Assembly (NCBI RefSeq): GCF_008704935.1
Contig: NZ_CP023692.1
Location: forward strand, 4,486,001-4,550,000
DNA from: Streptomyces vinaceus
GTDB taxonomy: Bacteria; Actinomycetota; Actinomycetes; Streptomycetales; Streptomycetaceae
Direction: 5' to 3'
DNA: 64,000 nucleotides
Positions 18,579 to 27,572 of the stretch are shown piece after piece. Every line of letters begins with the position of its first letter. Position 1 is the first letter of the stretch. The notes beneath the pieces were generated by a model. The model had not been told where the DNA came from. It did no database searches and worked only from the letters and a program-made list of their open reading frames with translations. The position numbers and the translations under genes are program-made.

Positions 18579-20108
18579 TCAGCGCACGTCGCCCATGAGC
18601 GTCTTGACCTTCTTGCGGTACATGAACACCGCGGCCGCGGCCAGGACGGCCAGGGTGGCCTCGATGGCCACCGCGGAGGTGCCGTTGAGGTCGATGCCGA
18701 AGACGGCCGGGTCGGACAGCAGGCTGGTGATGGAGTCGCCCGCGGTGACCGCGAGGAACCACACGCCCATCATCTGCGAGGCGTACTTGGCCGGTGCCAT
18801 CTTCGTGGTGACCGACAGGCCGACCGGGGAGAGGCAGAGCTCGCCGACGGTCTGGATCAGGTAGATGCCGACGAGCCACATCGGGCTCACCGCCTGGCCG
18901 TTCGCGGCCAGACCGATCGGGACCAGGAAGAAGAAGAACGACACGCCGACGAAGAACAGGCCCGCGGCGAACTTGCCGACCGTGGACGGCTCGCTGCCCT
19001 TGCGGTTCAGCCACACCCAGATCCAGGCGAAGACCGGGGCCAGGGCCATGATGAAGACCGGGTTCAGGGACTGGTACCAGGACGAGGGGAACTCGAAGCC
19101 GAGCAGCGCCCCGGAGGCCTTGGTCTCACCGAAGGACTGGACGGTCGAGGCACCCTGGTCGTAGATCATCCAGAAGACGGCCGCGGCGACGAAGAACCAG
19201 ATGTAGCCGGTCATCTTCGACTGCTCGTCGCGGTTGAGGTCCTTGTCCCGCTTGATGCGGATCAGCACGCCGGCCGGAACGATCAGACCGATCAGGGTCA
19301 GCGGGATGGTCGCCCACGCCTTGGTGAACATGCCGGACATGCCCACGGCGGTGTAGAACACCGCGACGGCGGCGAGCACGGCGACGATCTTGCGGATCCA
19401 GGAGGTGCGCTCCTCGGCCGACAGCGGCTTCGGGACGACCGAGCTGACCGGGTTCAGGTTTTTGGTGCCCAGCAGGAAGGCGACGAGGCCGATGCCCATG
19501 CCGACCGCGGCGAGCGCGAAGCCGAGGTGCCAGTTGACCTTCTGGCCGACGGTGCCGATGATCAGCGGCGCGAAGAAGGCACCGGCGTTGATGCCCATGT
19601 AGAAGATGGTGAAGCCGCCGTCACGACGCGGGTCGTTCGCGTCCTTGTACAGCTGGCCGACCATCGTGGAGATGTTGGCCTTGAGCAGACCCGAGCCGAG
19701 GGCCACGAGGGCCAGGCCGACGAAGAACGTCGCGCCGCCCGGCAGGGCGAGGATGATGTGACCGGACATGATCGTCACGGCCGCGATCGTCACCGTCTTG
19801 CGGGGGCCCCAGACGCGGTCGCCGAGCCATCCGCCGGGCAGCGCGAGCAGGTAGACCATGGAGACGTAGATGGAGAACACGGTGATCGCCGTGCCCTCGT
19901 CCATCCCGATGCCGCCGGCCAGGCTGCCCTTCTTGGCATCCGGGCCACCGGAGAGCAGGTAGACGAGGAGGAGGGCCTTCATGCCGTAGAAGCTGAACCG
20001 CTCCCACATCTCGGTCATGAAGAGAGTGGCCAGGCCACGGGGGTGTCCGAAGAAGGTCTTCTCGTCGGCAGGAGTCGCCGCCGGATCCTTCGTCAGGCTG
20101 GAAGCCAT
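18579..20108 (-). CDS. POT/PTR-family peptide transporter
   Basis: 509 residues, proton-coupled oligopeptide transporter of the POT family in the cytoplasmic membrane, with about 12-14 hydrophobic segments. The N-terminal MWERFSFYGMKALL motif (E/R/F around residues 28-40) matches the proton-coupling ExxERFxYY signature. GGWLGDRVWGPRKT and the FYMGINAGAFFAPL block are the PTR2 signatures. The ATG at 20108 has AAGGA upstream; longer in-frame starts add Pro/Arg-rich nonsense. It would import di- and tripeptides, which fits the dipeptidases at 25 kb, though they are not in one operon. Confidence 0.93.
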   Translation of the reverse strand: MASSLTKDPAATPADEKTFFGHPRGLATLFMTEMWERFSFYGMKALLLVYLLSGGPDAKKGSLAGGIGMDEGTAITVFSIYVSMVYLLALPGGWLGDRVWGPRKTVTIAAVTIMSGHIILALPGGATFFVGLALVALGSGLLKANISTMVGQLYKDANDPRRDGGFTIFYMGINAGAFFAPLIIGTVGQKVNWHLGFALAAVGMGIGLVAFLLGTKNLNPVSSVVPKPLSAEERTSWIRKIVAVLAAVAVFYTAVGMSGMFTKAWATIPLTLIGLIVPAGVLIRIKRDKDLNRDEQSKMTGYIWFFVAAAVFWMIYDQGASTVQSFGETKASGALLGFEFPSSWYQSLNPVFIMALAPVFAWIWVWLNRKGSEPSTVGKFAAGLFFVGVSFFFFLVPIGLAANGQAVSPMWLVGIYLIQTVGELCLSPVGLSVTTKMAPAKYASQMMGVWFLAVTAGDSITSLLSDPAVFGIDLNGTSAVAIEATLAVLAAAAVFMYRKKVKTLMGDVR

Positions 20109-20582
20109 GGTCGATCCTTGCTTGCTCGGGACGCTTCGCTTCGTGAGCGGAACAGCGCCCGGTGGGGGGTGGCCGGCACCGGCGACGGGTGTCCCACCCC
20201 ACGCCCAGGGGTCTGCCCCCGTCCTTGAGGAGGGGGGCAGGGAACATCCGTAACCGGGATCCACGCCCCGTCGCGCACCTTCGCGCGAGGGGCCCGGCCC
20301 ACAGGTCATTCACTGTCATCTGGGCCGGTTGAAACCGACCAGAGCAGAATTTGAGGTCCTCGGCTCGCTTTTCGGCACAAAGGTCCCCTGGGTAGTGCAT
20401 CAGGCGTCTCGCCACCATACGACAGGACACTGCGGCATATGGAAGGACTTGAGATATGGATCACAGGATTCCGGGGAACCGTTTGATCGTATTCGAAGGC
20501 CGTTAGTAGTTCATGAGCCCAGATCGGAAGGGGTCCCCGGGCACGCCCCTGCGCACACCCGCCGCGGACTACCATCACCCAC
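20109..20582. promoter_or_regulatory. 474-bp divergent intergenic region, partly AT-richer
   Basis: It separates the POT gene (minus) from the response regulator (plus). The part near the transporter has a hairpin-forming block (arms 20213-20220 and 20233-20240, CTGCCCCC/GGGGGCAG). A small dyad CGGTT-GA-AACCG lies at 20326-20337. The stretch 20330-20520 is visibly AT-richer than its surroundings and probably holds the promoters. I see no convincing gene. Confidence 0.55.
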
Positions 20583-21260
20583 ATGACGCGTGTACTGCTC
20601 GCCGAGGACGACGCTTCCATCTCGGAGCCCCTGGCCCGCGCCCTGCGCCGGGAGGGGTACGAGGTCGAGGTCCGCGAGGACGGCCCCACGGCCCTGGACG
20701 CGGGACTTCAGGGCGGCGTCGACCTCGTCGTCCTGGATCTGGGCCTGCCGGGCATGGACGGCCTCGAAGTCGCCCGCCGGCTGCGCGCCGAGGGCCACGG
20801 CTTCCCCATCCTCGTACTCACCGCCCGCGCGGACGAGGTCGACACGGTCGTCGGCCTGGACGCCGGCGCCGACGACTACGTGACCAAGCCCTTCCGCCTC
20901 GCCGAACTGCTGGCCCGGGTCCGGGCCCTGCTGCGGCGCGGGGCCAACGAGGCCACCCAGGCCCCCGCGACCCACGGCGTGCGGATCGACGTCGAGTCGC
21001 ACCGCGCGTGGATGGGCGAGGAGGAGCTCCAGCTCACGGCCAAGGAGTTCGACCTGCTGCGGGTCCTGGTCCGCGACGCCGGCCGGGTCGTCACCCGCGA
21101 CCAGCTGATGCGCGAGGTCTGGGACACCACCTGGTGGTCCTCCACCAAGACCCTGGACATGCACATCTCCTGGCTGCGCAAGAAGCTCGGCGACGACGCC
21201 GCCAACCCGCGCTACATCGCCACGGTCCGCGGGGTCGGCTTCCGCTTCGAGAAGAGCTGA
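20583..21260 (+). CDS. OmpR-family response regulator
   Basis: 225 residues. Receiver domain 1-115 with acidic pocket E8/D9/D10, phosphoacceptor Asp52 in VVLDLGLPGMDG and conserved Lys about 102 in DDYVTKPF. C-terminal winged helix (about 130-225) ends with GVGFRFEKS, the standard OmpR close. It is followed 16 bp later by a histidine kinase gene, so this is a two-component pair of one transcript. Targets unknown. It is not obviously AfsQ1, PhoP or CseB by sequence. Confidence 0.94.
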   Translation: MTRVLLAEDDASISEPLARALRREGYEVEVREDGPTALDAGLQGGVDLVVLDLGLPGMDGLEVARRLRAEGHGFPILVLTARADEVDTVVGLDAGADDYVTKPFRLAELLARVRALLRRGANEATQAPATHGVRIDVESHRAWMGEEELQLTAKEFDLLRVLVRDAGRVVTRDQLMREVWDTTWWSSTKTLDMHISWLRKKLGDDAANPRYIATVRGVGFRFEKS

Positions 21261-21276
21261 GCGGCCTCCCGGGACC

Positions 21277-22542
21277 ATGCGCCGCCGCCTGATCAACTCC
21301 ACGCTCGCCGTGGTGCTCGTCGTCATCGCCGTGTTCGGGGTCTCCCTGGTGATCGTGGAGACCCGGACGATCACCAGCAGCGCCCAGGACCGCATCGAGT
21401 CCGAGGCGCTGCGGCTGGTCGGCATGGTCGAGTCGAGCGTCCTGGAGCGCAAGCCCATCGACGCCCACGCCCTCGCCGAACAGCTCGACATGGGCGGGTA
21501 CGCCCGCATCACCGTCCCCGGGCAGCCGCCCGTGGAGGTCGGCGACAAGATCCCCGACAGCGTCATCCGCGGCACCGCCAAGGGCGAGCAGGGCGAGACC
21601 GTCGTCGTCGAGGAGTCCCGCTCCACGGTGACCCGGGAGGTCGGGCGGACCCTGGCCGTGGTCGGAGCGGTGGCGCTGCTCGCCGTCGTGGCGGCCGTAC
21701 TGCTCGCCGTACGGCAGGCCAACCGGCTGGCCTCGCCGCTCACGGACCTGGCCGAGACGGCCGAGCGGCTGGGGTCGGGCGACCCGCGGCCGCGGCACAA
21801 GCGGTACGGGGTCCCCGAGCTGGACCGGGTCGCGGACGTACTGGACTCCAGCGCGGAGCGGATCGCGCGGATGCTGACCGCCGAGCGGCGGCTGGCCGCG
21901 GACGCCTCCCACCAGCTGCGCACCCCGCTCACGGCCCTGTCGATGCGGCTGGAGGAGATCACGGTCACCGACGACCTGGAGACCGTACGGGAAGAGGCGA
22001 CGATCGCCCTGACCCAGGTGGAGCGGCTCACGGACGTGGTCGAGCGGCTGCTGACGAACTCGCGGGACCCGCGGACGGGCTCGGCGGTCCCCTTCGACCT
22101 GGACGAGGTCGTCAAACAGCAGGTGGAGGAGTGGCGGCCCGCCTACCGCAGCGCCGGGCGGGCCATCGTGCGCTCCGGGAAGACGGGCATGCGGGCCGTC
22201 GGCACCCCGGGCGCGGTCTCGCAGGTGCTGGCGACGCTCGTGGAGAACGCGCTGATGCACGGCGGCGGCACCGTCGCGCTGCGTACCCGGGTGATCGGTA
22301 ACCAGGCGGTGCTGGAGGTCACGGACGAGGGGCCGGGGGTCCCGCCGGACCTGGGCAACCGGATCTTCGAGCGGGCGATCAGCGGGCGCAATTCCACCGG
22401 GATCGGCCTGGCGGTGGCCCGGGACCTCGCGGAGGCCGACGGGGGGCGCCTGGAGCTGCTGCAGACGCAGCCGCCCGTGTTCGCGCTGTTCCTGAGCCGG
22501 ACGGCCCCGGAGCGGCCGGCGCCGGAGCAGACGGTGCGCTGA
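21277..22542 (+). CDS. Sensor histidine kinase
   Basis: 421 residues. Transmembrane helices at about 5-27 and 121-146 flank a short extracytoplasmic sensor (28-120). A HAMP region follows (about 147-205), then the H-box His212 in DASHQLRTPL. N-, G1- and G2-box ATPase motifs VENALMHGG, DEGPGVPPDLGNRIFERA and STGIGLAVARDLAE complete it. It phosphorylates the adjacent response regulator. The sensor domain is short, so it may read a membrane or envelope signal. The stop precedes the convergent GtrA gene by 46 bp. Confidence 0.93.
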   Translation: MRRRLINSTLAVVLVVIAVFGVSLVIVETRTITSSAQDRIESEALRLVGMVESSVLERKPIDAHALAEQLDMGGYARITVPGQPPVEVGDKIPDSVIRGTAKGEQGETVVVEESRSTVTREVGRTLAVVGAVALLAVVAAVLLAVRQANRLASPLTDLAETAERLGSGDPRPRHKRYGVPELDRVADVLDSSAERIARMLTAERRLAADASHQLRTPLTALSMRLEEITVTDDLETVREEATIALTQVERLTDVVERLLTNSRDPRTGSAVPFDLDEVVKQQVEEWRPAYRSAGRAIVRSGKTGMRAVGTPGAVSQVLATLVENALMHGGGTVALRTRVIGNQAVLEVTDEGPGVPPDLGNRIFERAISGRNSTGIGLAVARDLAEADGGRLELLQTQPPVFALFLSRTAPERPAPEQTVR

Positions 22543-22588
22543 GCGGGCCGGCGCGCGAGTCACGCGCAGGTGGCGCGCGGGCGATGCG

Positions 22589-23134
22589 CTACTTGGCGGC
22601 GTGCTCGGGGGCCCGGGTGGTGCCGGTCGTGCCGGCGGCGTCGCCGCGCGGCGAGGAGACCACGGCCGCGACCTCGACGGGCTCCGGCCGCGGCTCCGGC
22701 AGGGCCTTGAAGACCCAGGTCCGGTACGACCAGAAGCGGAAGACGGTGGCGGTGCCGATGCCGATGAACTTGAACACGTTCGTGGCGAGCGGGCCGTCCC
22801 AGCCGAACCCGTAGGTGGCGGTGTACAGCACGCCGTTCTCGATCACCAGGCCGATCACGCTGAAGGCCACGAACAGCGGCAGCTCGCGGGAGCCGCCGGC
22901 GCGGGCGCGGTCACGGTAGGTGAAGTACCGGAAGCCCAGGTAGTTCGTGATGATGGCCACGACGGTGGCTATGACGCTGGCCCGGACCACCTGGAGGTCG
23001 GTGGTGTGGCGGATCAGGTTGAAGACTCCGAGGTTGACGAGCACACCGACGCCGCCGACGGCCCCGAACTTCGCGACCTCGCGGGCGAGGCCCCGTACGC
23101 GTTCGAGCGCGGAACCCTGCTGCGGCGTGCTCAT
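22589..23134 (-). CDS. GtrA-family membrane protein
   Basis: 181 residues with four hydrophobic segments (about 24-45, 55-78, 92-112, 120-140) and the GtrA pattern FGAVGGVGVLVNLGVFNLIR followed by TNYLGFRYFTYRDR. GtrA proteins are thought to flip undecaprenyl-phosphate-linked sugars across the membrane for surface-polymer glycosylation. Start is uncertain: ATG 23134 lacks a strong ribosome site; GTG at 23158 would add eight residues. The C-terminal 40 residues are a soluble tail. M. tuberculosis has a similar protein near purE/purK, so the linkage is ancient. Confidence 0.85.
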   Translation of the reverse strand: MSTPQQGSALERVRGLAREVAKFGAVGGVGVLVNLGVFNLIRHTTDLQVVRASVIATVVAIITNYLGFRYFTYRDRARAGGSRELPLFVAFSVIGLVIENGVLYTATYGFGWDGPLATNVFKFIGIGTATVFRFWSYRTWVFKALPEPRPEPVEVAAVVSSPRGDAAGTTGTTRAPEHAAK

Positions 23135-23368
23135 GTGATGGATCAGTCCTGTCGTCACCGCCCCGCTCGGGGGCGTCCGTGGAGGCGTCTGCCGCCTTCG
23201 GTCAACCCGCCCATGCTAAGTGTCGCCCCGCAGGCCCGTCTGTGCCTTCGCACACCGTGCGACGCACGGCACACGGCACGGCACACGGGGCGCGAATGCT
23301 ACGCGCGTCGACCAGAACGGGCCAGGGTCACGTCCGGATGGCGGAATACCGGCGGATACCCTGGAGAG

Positions 23369-24508
23369 GTGACGTTCCCGGTAGTCGGCATGGTCGGCGG
23401 CGGTCAGCTCGCCCGCATGACCCACGAGGCGGGCATCCCCCTCGGCATCAGATTCAAGCTCCTCAGTGACACCCCGCAGGACTCGGCGGCCCAGGTCGTG
23501 AGCGATGTCGTCATCGGCGACTATCGCGACCTGGAGACGTTGCGCGCCTTCGCGCGCGGCTGCGACGTGATCACCTTCGACCACGAGCACGTGCCCATCG
23601 AGCACCTGCGGGCCCTGGAAGCGGACGGCATCGCCGTCCGCCCGGGGCCCGACGCGTTGATGCACGCCGCCGACAAGGGGGTGATGCGCGCGAAGCTCGA
23701 CGAGATCGGCGCCCCGAGCCCCCGCCACCGGATCGTCAGCGATCCGGCGGACGCGGCGGCCTTCGCGGCCGAGGTGGGCGGCTTCCCGGTCATCCTCAAG
23801 ACCGTGCGCGGCGGCTACGACGGCAAGGGCGTGTGGTTCGTCCGCACTCCCGAGGACGCCGAGGCCCCGTTCAAGGCGGGCGTGCCGGTCCTCGCGGAGG
23901 AGAAGGTCGACTTCGCCCGCGAGCTCGCGGCCAACATCGTCCGCTCCCCGCACGGCCAGGCGGTGGCCTATCCGGTGGTCGAGTCCATCCAGGTCGACGG
24001 CGTGTGCGACACGGTGATCGCCCCCGCCCCGAACCTCTCCGAGGCCCTCGCGGGCGAGGCCCAGGCCCTCGCCCTGCGCATCGCCAAGGAGCTGGGCGTG
24101 ACCGGCCACCTGGCCGTGGAGCTGTTCGAGACCACGGACGGCCGGATCCTCGTCAACGAGCTGGCGATGCGCCCCCACAACAGCGGTCACTGGACCCAGG
24201 ACGGCGCGATCACCTCCCAGTTCGCCAACCACGTACGGGCGGTCCTGGACCTCCCCCTGGGCGACCCGCGCCCGCGGGCCCGCTGGACGGTCATGGCGAA
24301 CGTGCTCGGCGGGGACTACCCCGACATGTACGCGGCGTACCTGCACTGCATGGCCCACGACCCGCAGCTCAAGATCCACATGTACGGCAAGGACGTGAAG
24401 CACGGCCGCAAGGTCGGTCACGTCAACACCTACGGCGACGACCTGGACGATGTGCTGGAACGCGCACGCCACGCAGCCGGCTACCTCAGGGGAACGATCA
24501 CCGCATGA
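23369..24508 (+). CDS. purK: N5-carboxyaminoimidazole ribonucleotide synthase
   Basis: 379 residues, ATP-grasp enzyme of purine synthesis that makes N5-CAIR from AIR, bicarbonate and ATP. MVGGGQLARM (residues 7-16), the ATP-grasp phrases VILKTVRGGYDGKGVWFV and the AMRPHNSGHWTQDG block are characteristic. The chosen GTG sits only two bases after GGAGAG, too close for a normal ribosome site, so the message may be leaderless. Its TGA overlaps the purE ATG (ATGA), as in other actinobacteria. Upstream lies a tandem 12-bp repeat CACGGCACACGG at 23265-23288. Confidence 0.94.
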   Translation: MTFPVVGMVGGGQLARMTHEAGIPLGIRFKLLSDTPQDSAAQVVSDVVIGDYRDLETLRAFARGCDVITFDHEHVPIEHLRALEADGIAVRPGPDALMHAADKGVMRAKLDEIGAPSPRHRIVSDPADAAAFAAEVGGFPVILKTVRGGYDGKGVWFVRTPEDAEAPFKAGVPVLAEEKVDFARELAANIVRSPHGQAVAYPVVESIQVDGVCDTVIAPAPNLSEALAGEAQALALRIAKELGVTGHLAVELFETTDGRILVNELAMRPHNSGHWTQDGAITSQFANHVRAVLDLPLGDPRPRARWTVMANVLGGDYPDMYAAYLHCMAHDPQLKIHMYGKDVKHGRKVGHVNTYGDDLDDVLERARHAAGYLRGTITA

Positions 24509-25041
24509 GCACCTCCACCGCAGGTCCCGTCATCGGCATCGTCATGGGCTCGGACTCCGACTGGCCCGTCATGGAGGCCGCCGCCCAGGCCCTCGACGAG
24601 TTCGAGATCCCCTACGAGGTCGACGTGGTCTCGGCGCACCGGATGCCGCGCGAGATGGTCGCGTACGGGGAGCGGGCCGCCGGGCGCGGCCTCAAGGCGA
24701 TCATCGCGGGGGCCGGCGGCGCCGCCCACCTCCCCGGCATGCTCGCCTCCGTCACCCCGCTGCCGGTCATCGGCGTACCGGTGCCCCTGAAGTACCTCGA
24801 CGGCATGGACTCCCTGCTGTCGATCGTCCAGATGCCCGCCGGGGTTCCCGTCGCCACCGTCTCCGTCGCGGGAGCGCGCAACGCCGGGCTGCTGGCCGTA
24901 CGGATGCTGGCCGCCCACGACCCGGAGCTGCTCGCCCGCATGAAGGAGTTCCAGCAGGAGCTGAACGACCAGGCCACCGAGAAGGGCAAGCGGCTGCGGA
25001 CGAAGGTCGCGGGCGCCGACTCCTTCGGATTCGGCAAGTGA
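24505..25041 (+). CDS. purE: N5-carboxyaminoimidazole ribonucleotide mutase
   Basis: 178 residues. It moves the carboxylate of N5-CAIR to C4, giving CAIR. GSDSDWPVME (about 15-24), SAHRMPREM and the GAGGAAHLPGM phosphate-binding loop are the family signature. The ATG overlaps the end of purK by four bases. Its own TGA overlaps the next GTG, so purK-purE-dipeptidase are coupled. The 15-residue basic tail is not in the core fold. Confidence 0.96.
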   Translation: MSTSTAGPVIGIVMGSDSDWPVMEAAAQALDEFEIPYEVDVVSAHRMPREMVAYGERAAGRGLKAIIAGAGGAAHLPGMLASVTPLPVIGVPVPLKYLDGMDSLLSIVQMPAGVPVATVSVAGARNAGLLAVRMLAAHDPELLARMKEFQQELNDQATEKGKRLRTKVAGADSFGFGK

Positions 25042-26216
25042 GCGCCGCGCAGCGCCTGGGCGAGGCGCGGGAGCTGCTCGCCGAGCACCCGGTCGTCGAC
25101 GGTCACAACGACCTGCCGTGGGCGCTGCGCCAGCAGGTGCGCTACGACCTGGCGCAGCGCGACCTCGCCGACGACCAGCGCGACCACCTGCACACCGACA
25201 TCCCGCGGCTGCGGGCCGGCGGCGTCGGCGCGCAGTTCTGGTCGGTGTACGTACGCTCCGACTACGCGGGCGACACGGCGGTCAGCGCCACCCTGGAGCA
25301 GATCGACGCCGTCGCCCAGCTGATCGACCGTTACCCGGCCGACCTGGTACGGGCGCTGACGGCCGACGACATGGAGGCGGCCCGGGCCGAGGGCCGGATC
25401 GCCTCGCTGATGGGCGCCGAGGGCGGCCACTCCATCAACAACTCGCTCGCCACGCTGCGCGCCCTGCACCGCCTGGGCGTGCGGTACATGACGCTCACGC
25501 ACAACGACACCATCGACTGGGCGGACTCGGCGACCGACGAGCCGCGCCACGGCGGTCTGAGCGACTTCGGCCGCGAGGTCGTCCGCGAGATGAACCGCAT
25601 CGGCATGCTCGTCGACCTCTCGCACGTCGCCGCGACCACGATGCGCGACGCGCTCGACGTCTCCGCCGCACCGGTGATCTTCTCGCACTCCTCCTCGCTG
25701 GCGGTCTGCGAGCACCCGCGCAACGTCCCGGACGACGTACTGGAGCGGCTGGCCGCCAACGGCGGCGTCGCGATGGCCACGTTCGTACCGAAGTTCATCC
25801 TCCCGGCAGCCGTCGAGTGGACCCTGGCCGCGGACGAGAACCTGCGCGCGCACGGCTTCCACCACCTCGACACCACCCCCGAGGCGATGGCCCTGCACCG
25901 GGCCTTCGAGGCCGGGCGCCCGCGCCCGGTGGCCACGGCCGCCACGGTCGCCGACCACCTGGACCACATGCGCGAGGTGGCCGGCGTCGACCACATCGGC
26001 ATCGGCGGCGACTACGACGGCACGGCCTTCACCCCCACCGGGCTGGACGACGTGGCGGGCTACCCGAACCTGATCGCGGAGCTGCTCGCGCGCGGCTGGT
26101 CGCGGGCCGACCTGGCCAAGCTGACCTGGTCCAACGCCGTACGGGCGCTGCGCGACGCGGAGGCGGTGGCGCGCGAGCTCTCGGCGTCCCGAGGCCCCTC
26201 CAACGCGGTGCTCTAG
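25038..26216 (+). CDS. Membrane-dipeptidase family (M19) L-dipeptidase
   Basis: 392 residues, binuclear zinc hydrolase of the renal dipeptidase family. Metal ligands all present: His23/Asp25 in DGHND, Glu128 in GAEGGHS, His196 in DLSHVA, His217 in FSHSSS and catalytic Asp325 in IGGDYDG. No signal peptide, so it acts in the cytoplasm. The S. coelicolor homologue Sco3058 is, from memory, a structurally characterised L-dipeptidase. The GTG overlaps purE's stop. A degenerate paralogue follows. Confidence 0.92.
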   Translation: MSAAQRLGEARELLAEHPVVDGHNDLPWALRQQVRYDLAQRDLADDQRDHLHTDIPRLRAGGVGAQFWSVYVRSDYAGDTAVSATLEQIDAVAQLIDRYPADLVRALTADDMEAARAEGRIASLMGAEGGHSINNSLATLRALHRLGVRYMTLTHNDTIDWADSATDEPRHGGLSDFGREVVREMNRIGMLVDLSHVAATTMRDALDVSAAPVIFSHSSSLAVCEHPRNVPDDVLERLAANGGVAMATFVPKFILPAAVEWTLAADENLRAHGFHHLDTTPEAMALHRAFEAGRPRPVATAATVADHLDHMREVAGVDHIGIGGDYDGTAFTPTGLDDVAGYPNLIAELLARGWSRADLAKLTWSNAVRALRDAEAVARELSASRGPSNAVL

Positions 26217-26365
26217 CGGCGGGGGCCCCACCGGCCGGGTCCGGCGTTCGGGTGTGACCCGCGGGCGACACCCGAACGCCACATCCGCCGGGCGGCCCGG
26301 CCGCCCCGCGTGTCACCGTGGCAGCATCTCTCTCCCTGCTGCCGCCGAGACCGGAGCCGAACGCC

Positions 26366-27478
26366 ATGGCCGACCTGCAGGATGAACCGCACACCGACTA
26401 CGCGGCGCCCACCGCGTACACCGCGTACACCGCCGACCCGGTCCCCGCGGGACCCGGCACCGCCGGTGCCGAGGACACGTCCGCCCCGGCGGCGGGCAGC
26501 GCCCTGGAGCGGGCCGTCGCGCTGCTGTCCGTACATCCCGTCACGGACGGGCACAACACCCTCGTCTGGACGCTGCGCCAGAGCCCGTACCACGACATCG
26601 ACACCCCCGACAGCGGTGTCGACACCGACATCCCGCGGCTGCGCGCCGGCGGGGTCGGCGCCCAGTTCTGGTCGCTGCTGCTGCCGCAGGAGGCCGCGGC
26701 CCCCGACCAGGTGCTGTCCGACACCCTCGACCAGATCGACGTCGCGCTGGCCCTGATGCGCCGCTACCCCGACGGCCTGTGCCTCGCGCTGACCGCCGAC
26801 GACATGGCCGACGCCCGCAACCGGGGCCGTATCGCCTCGTTCCTGGGCCCCGTCACCGGCCGTACGCTGACCGATTCGCTGGGCGCGCTGCGCGCCTTCC
26901 ACGCGCTGGGCGTACGGATCCTCGCGCCCGCGGGAGCGCCCTGGGCCCGGGACGAACTGACCCCCTTCGGCCACGAGGTGGTCAAGGAGATGAACCGCCT
27001 GTCGATGCTGGTGGACCTGACCGGCTGCACGCCGGAGGTGGCCTGTCAGCTCGCGGGGGCCTCCAAGGCCCCGGTGATCGTCTCGCACACCGCCGCGGCG
27101 GCGCTGAAGCCGCATCCGGGGAACGTCACGGACGAGGTGCTGCTGGCCCTGCGGGCCGCGCAGGGGCTGGCGATGGTCACGTTCGACGCGGCGCAGACCG
27201 GCGACTCCCTCCACGCGGTCGCCGACCACGTGGAACACGTACGGGCCGTGGCGGGCCCGGACTGCGTCGGTCTCGGAGCCACCTTCGGCACCGAGCCGGG
27301 CGTCCCCCGGCCGGCGGGCCTGACCGACCCCTCGGGCTATCCGCGGCTCGTCGCGGAACTGCTGGAGCGGGGCTGGTCGGAAACCGACCTGGCCCTGCTG
27401 ACCTGGGGCAACGCCCAGCGTGTGCTGCGCGACGCCGAGTTCACGGCCCGCGCCGCCCAGCACCGCAGACCGGCATGA
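26366..27478 (+). CDS. Degenerate M19 dipeptidase paralogue (probably not catalytic)
   Basis: 370 residues. From about residue 48 it aligns with the upstream dipeptidase, with identical phrases such as DTDIPRLRAGGVGAQFWS. It has lost most metal ligands: Asp25 becomes Thr65 (DGHNT), Glu128 becomes Val163, His196 becomes Gly220 (DLTGCT), Asp325 becomes Thr306. His63 and His241 remain. The N-terminal 47 residues are a new Ala/Thr/Pro-rich, acidic extension. The frame is intact. It is probably a binding or regulatory protein, or a pseudoenzyme. The start has GGAG nine bases upstream. Confidence 0.87.
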   Translation: MADLQDEPHTDYAAPTAYTAYTADPVPAGPGTAGAEDTSAPAAGSALERAVALLSVHPVTDGHNTLVWTLRQSPYHDIDTPDSGVDTDIPRLRAGGVGAQFWSLLLPQEAAAPDQVLSDTLDQIDVALALMRRYPDGLCLALTADDMADARNRGRIASFLGPVTGRTLTDSLGALRAFHALGVRILAPAGAPWARDELTPFGHEVVKEMNRLSMLVDLTGCTPEVACQLAGASKAPVIVSHTAAAALKPHPGNVTDEVLLALRAAQGLAMVTFDAAQTGDSLHAVADHVEHVRAVAGPDCVGLGATFGTEPGVPRPAGLTDPSGYPRLVAELLERGWSETDLALLTWGNAQRVLRDAEFTARAAQHRRPA

Positions 27479-27488
27479 GCTCAGGCCC

Positions 27489-27548
27489 GGCCCGGAGCCC
27501 CGCTCGGAGCCCGGCCCGGAGCCCGGCCCGGAGCCCGGCTCGGAGCCC
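27489..27548. repeat. Five tandem 12-bp units (GGCCCGGAGCCC)
   Basis: Units at 27489-27500, 27501-27512, 27513-27524, 27525-27536 and 27537-27548, with few mismatches, fill the 94-bp gap between two convergent genes. Each unit can form a small hairpin with its neighbour, so it might act as a transcription-stop region. Confidence 0.85.
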
Positions 27549-27572
27549 GGAGCCCCGCCCGGCATCCGGCGC

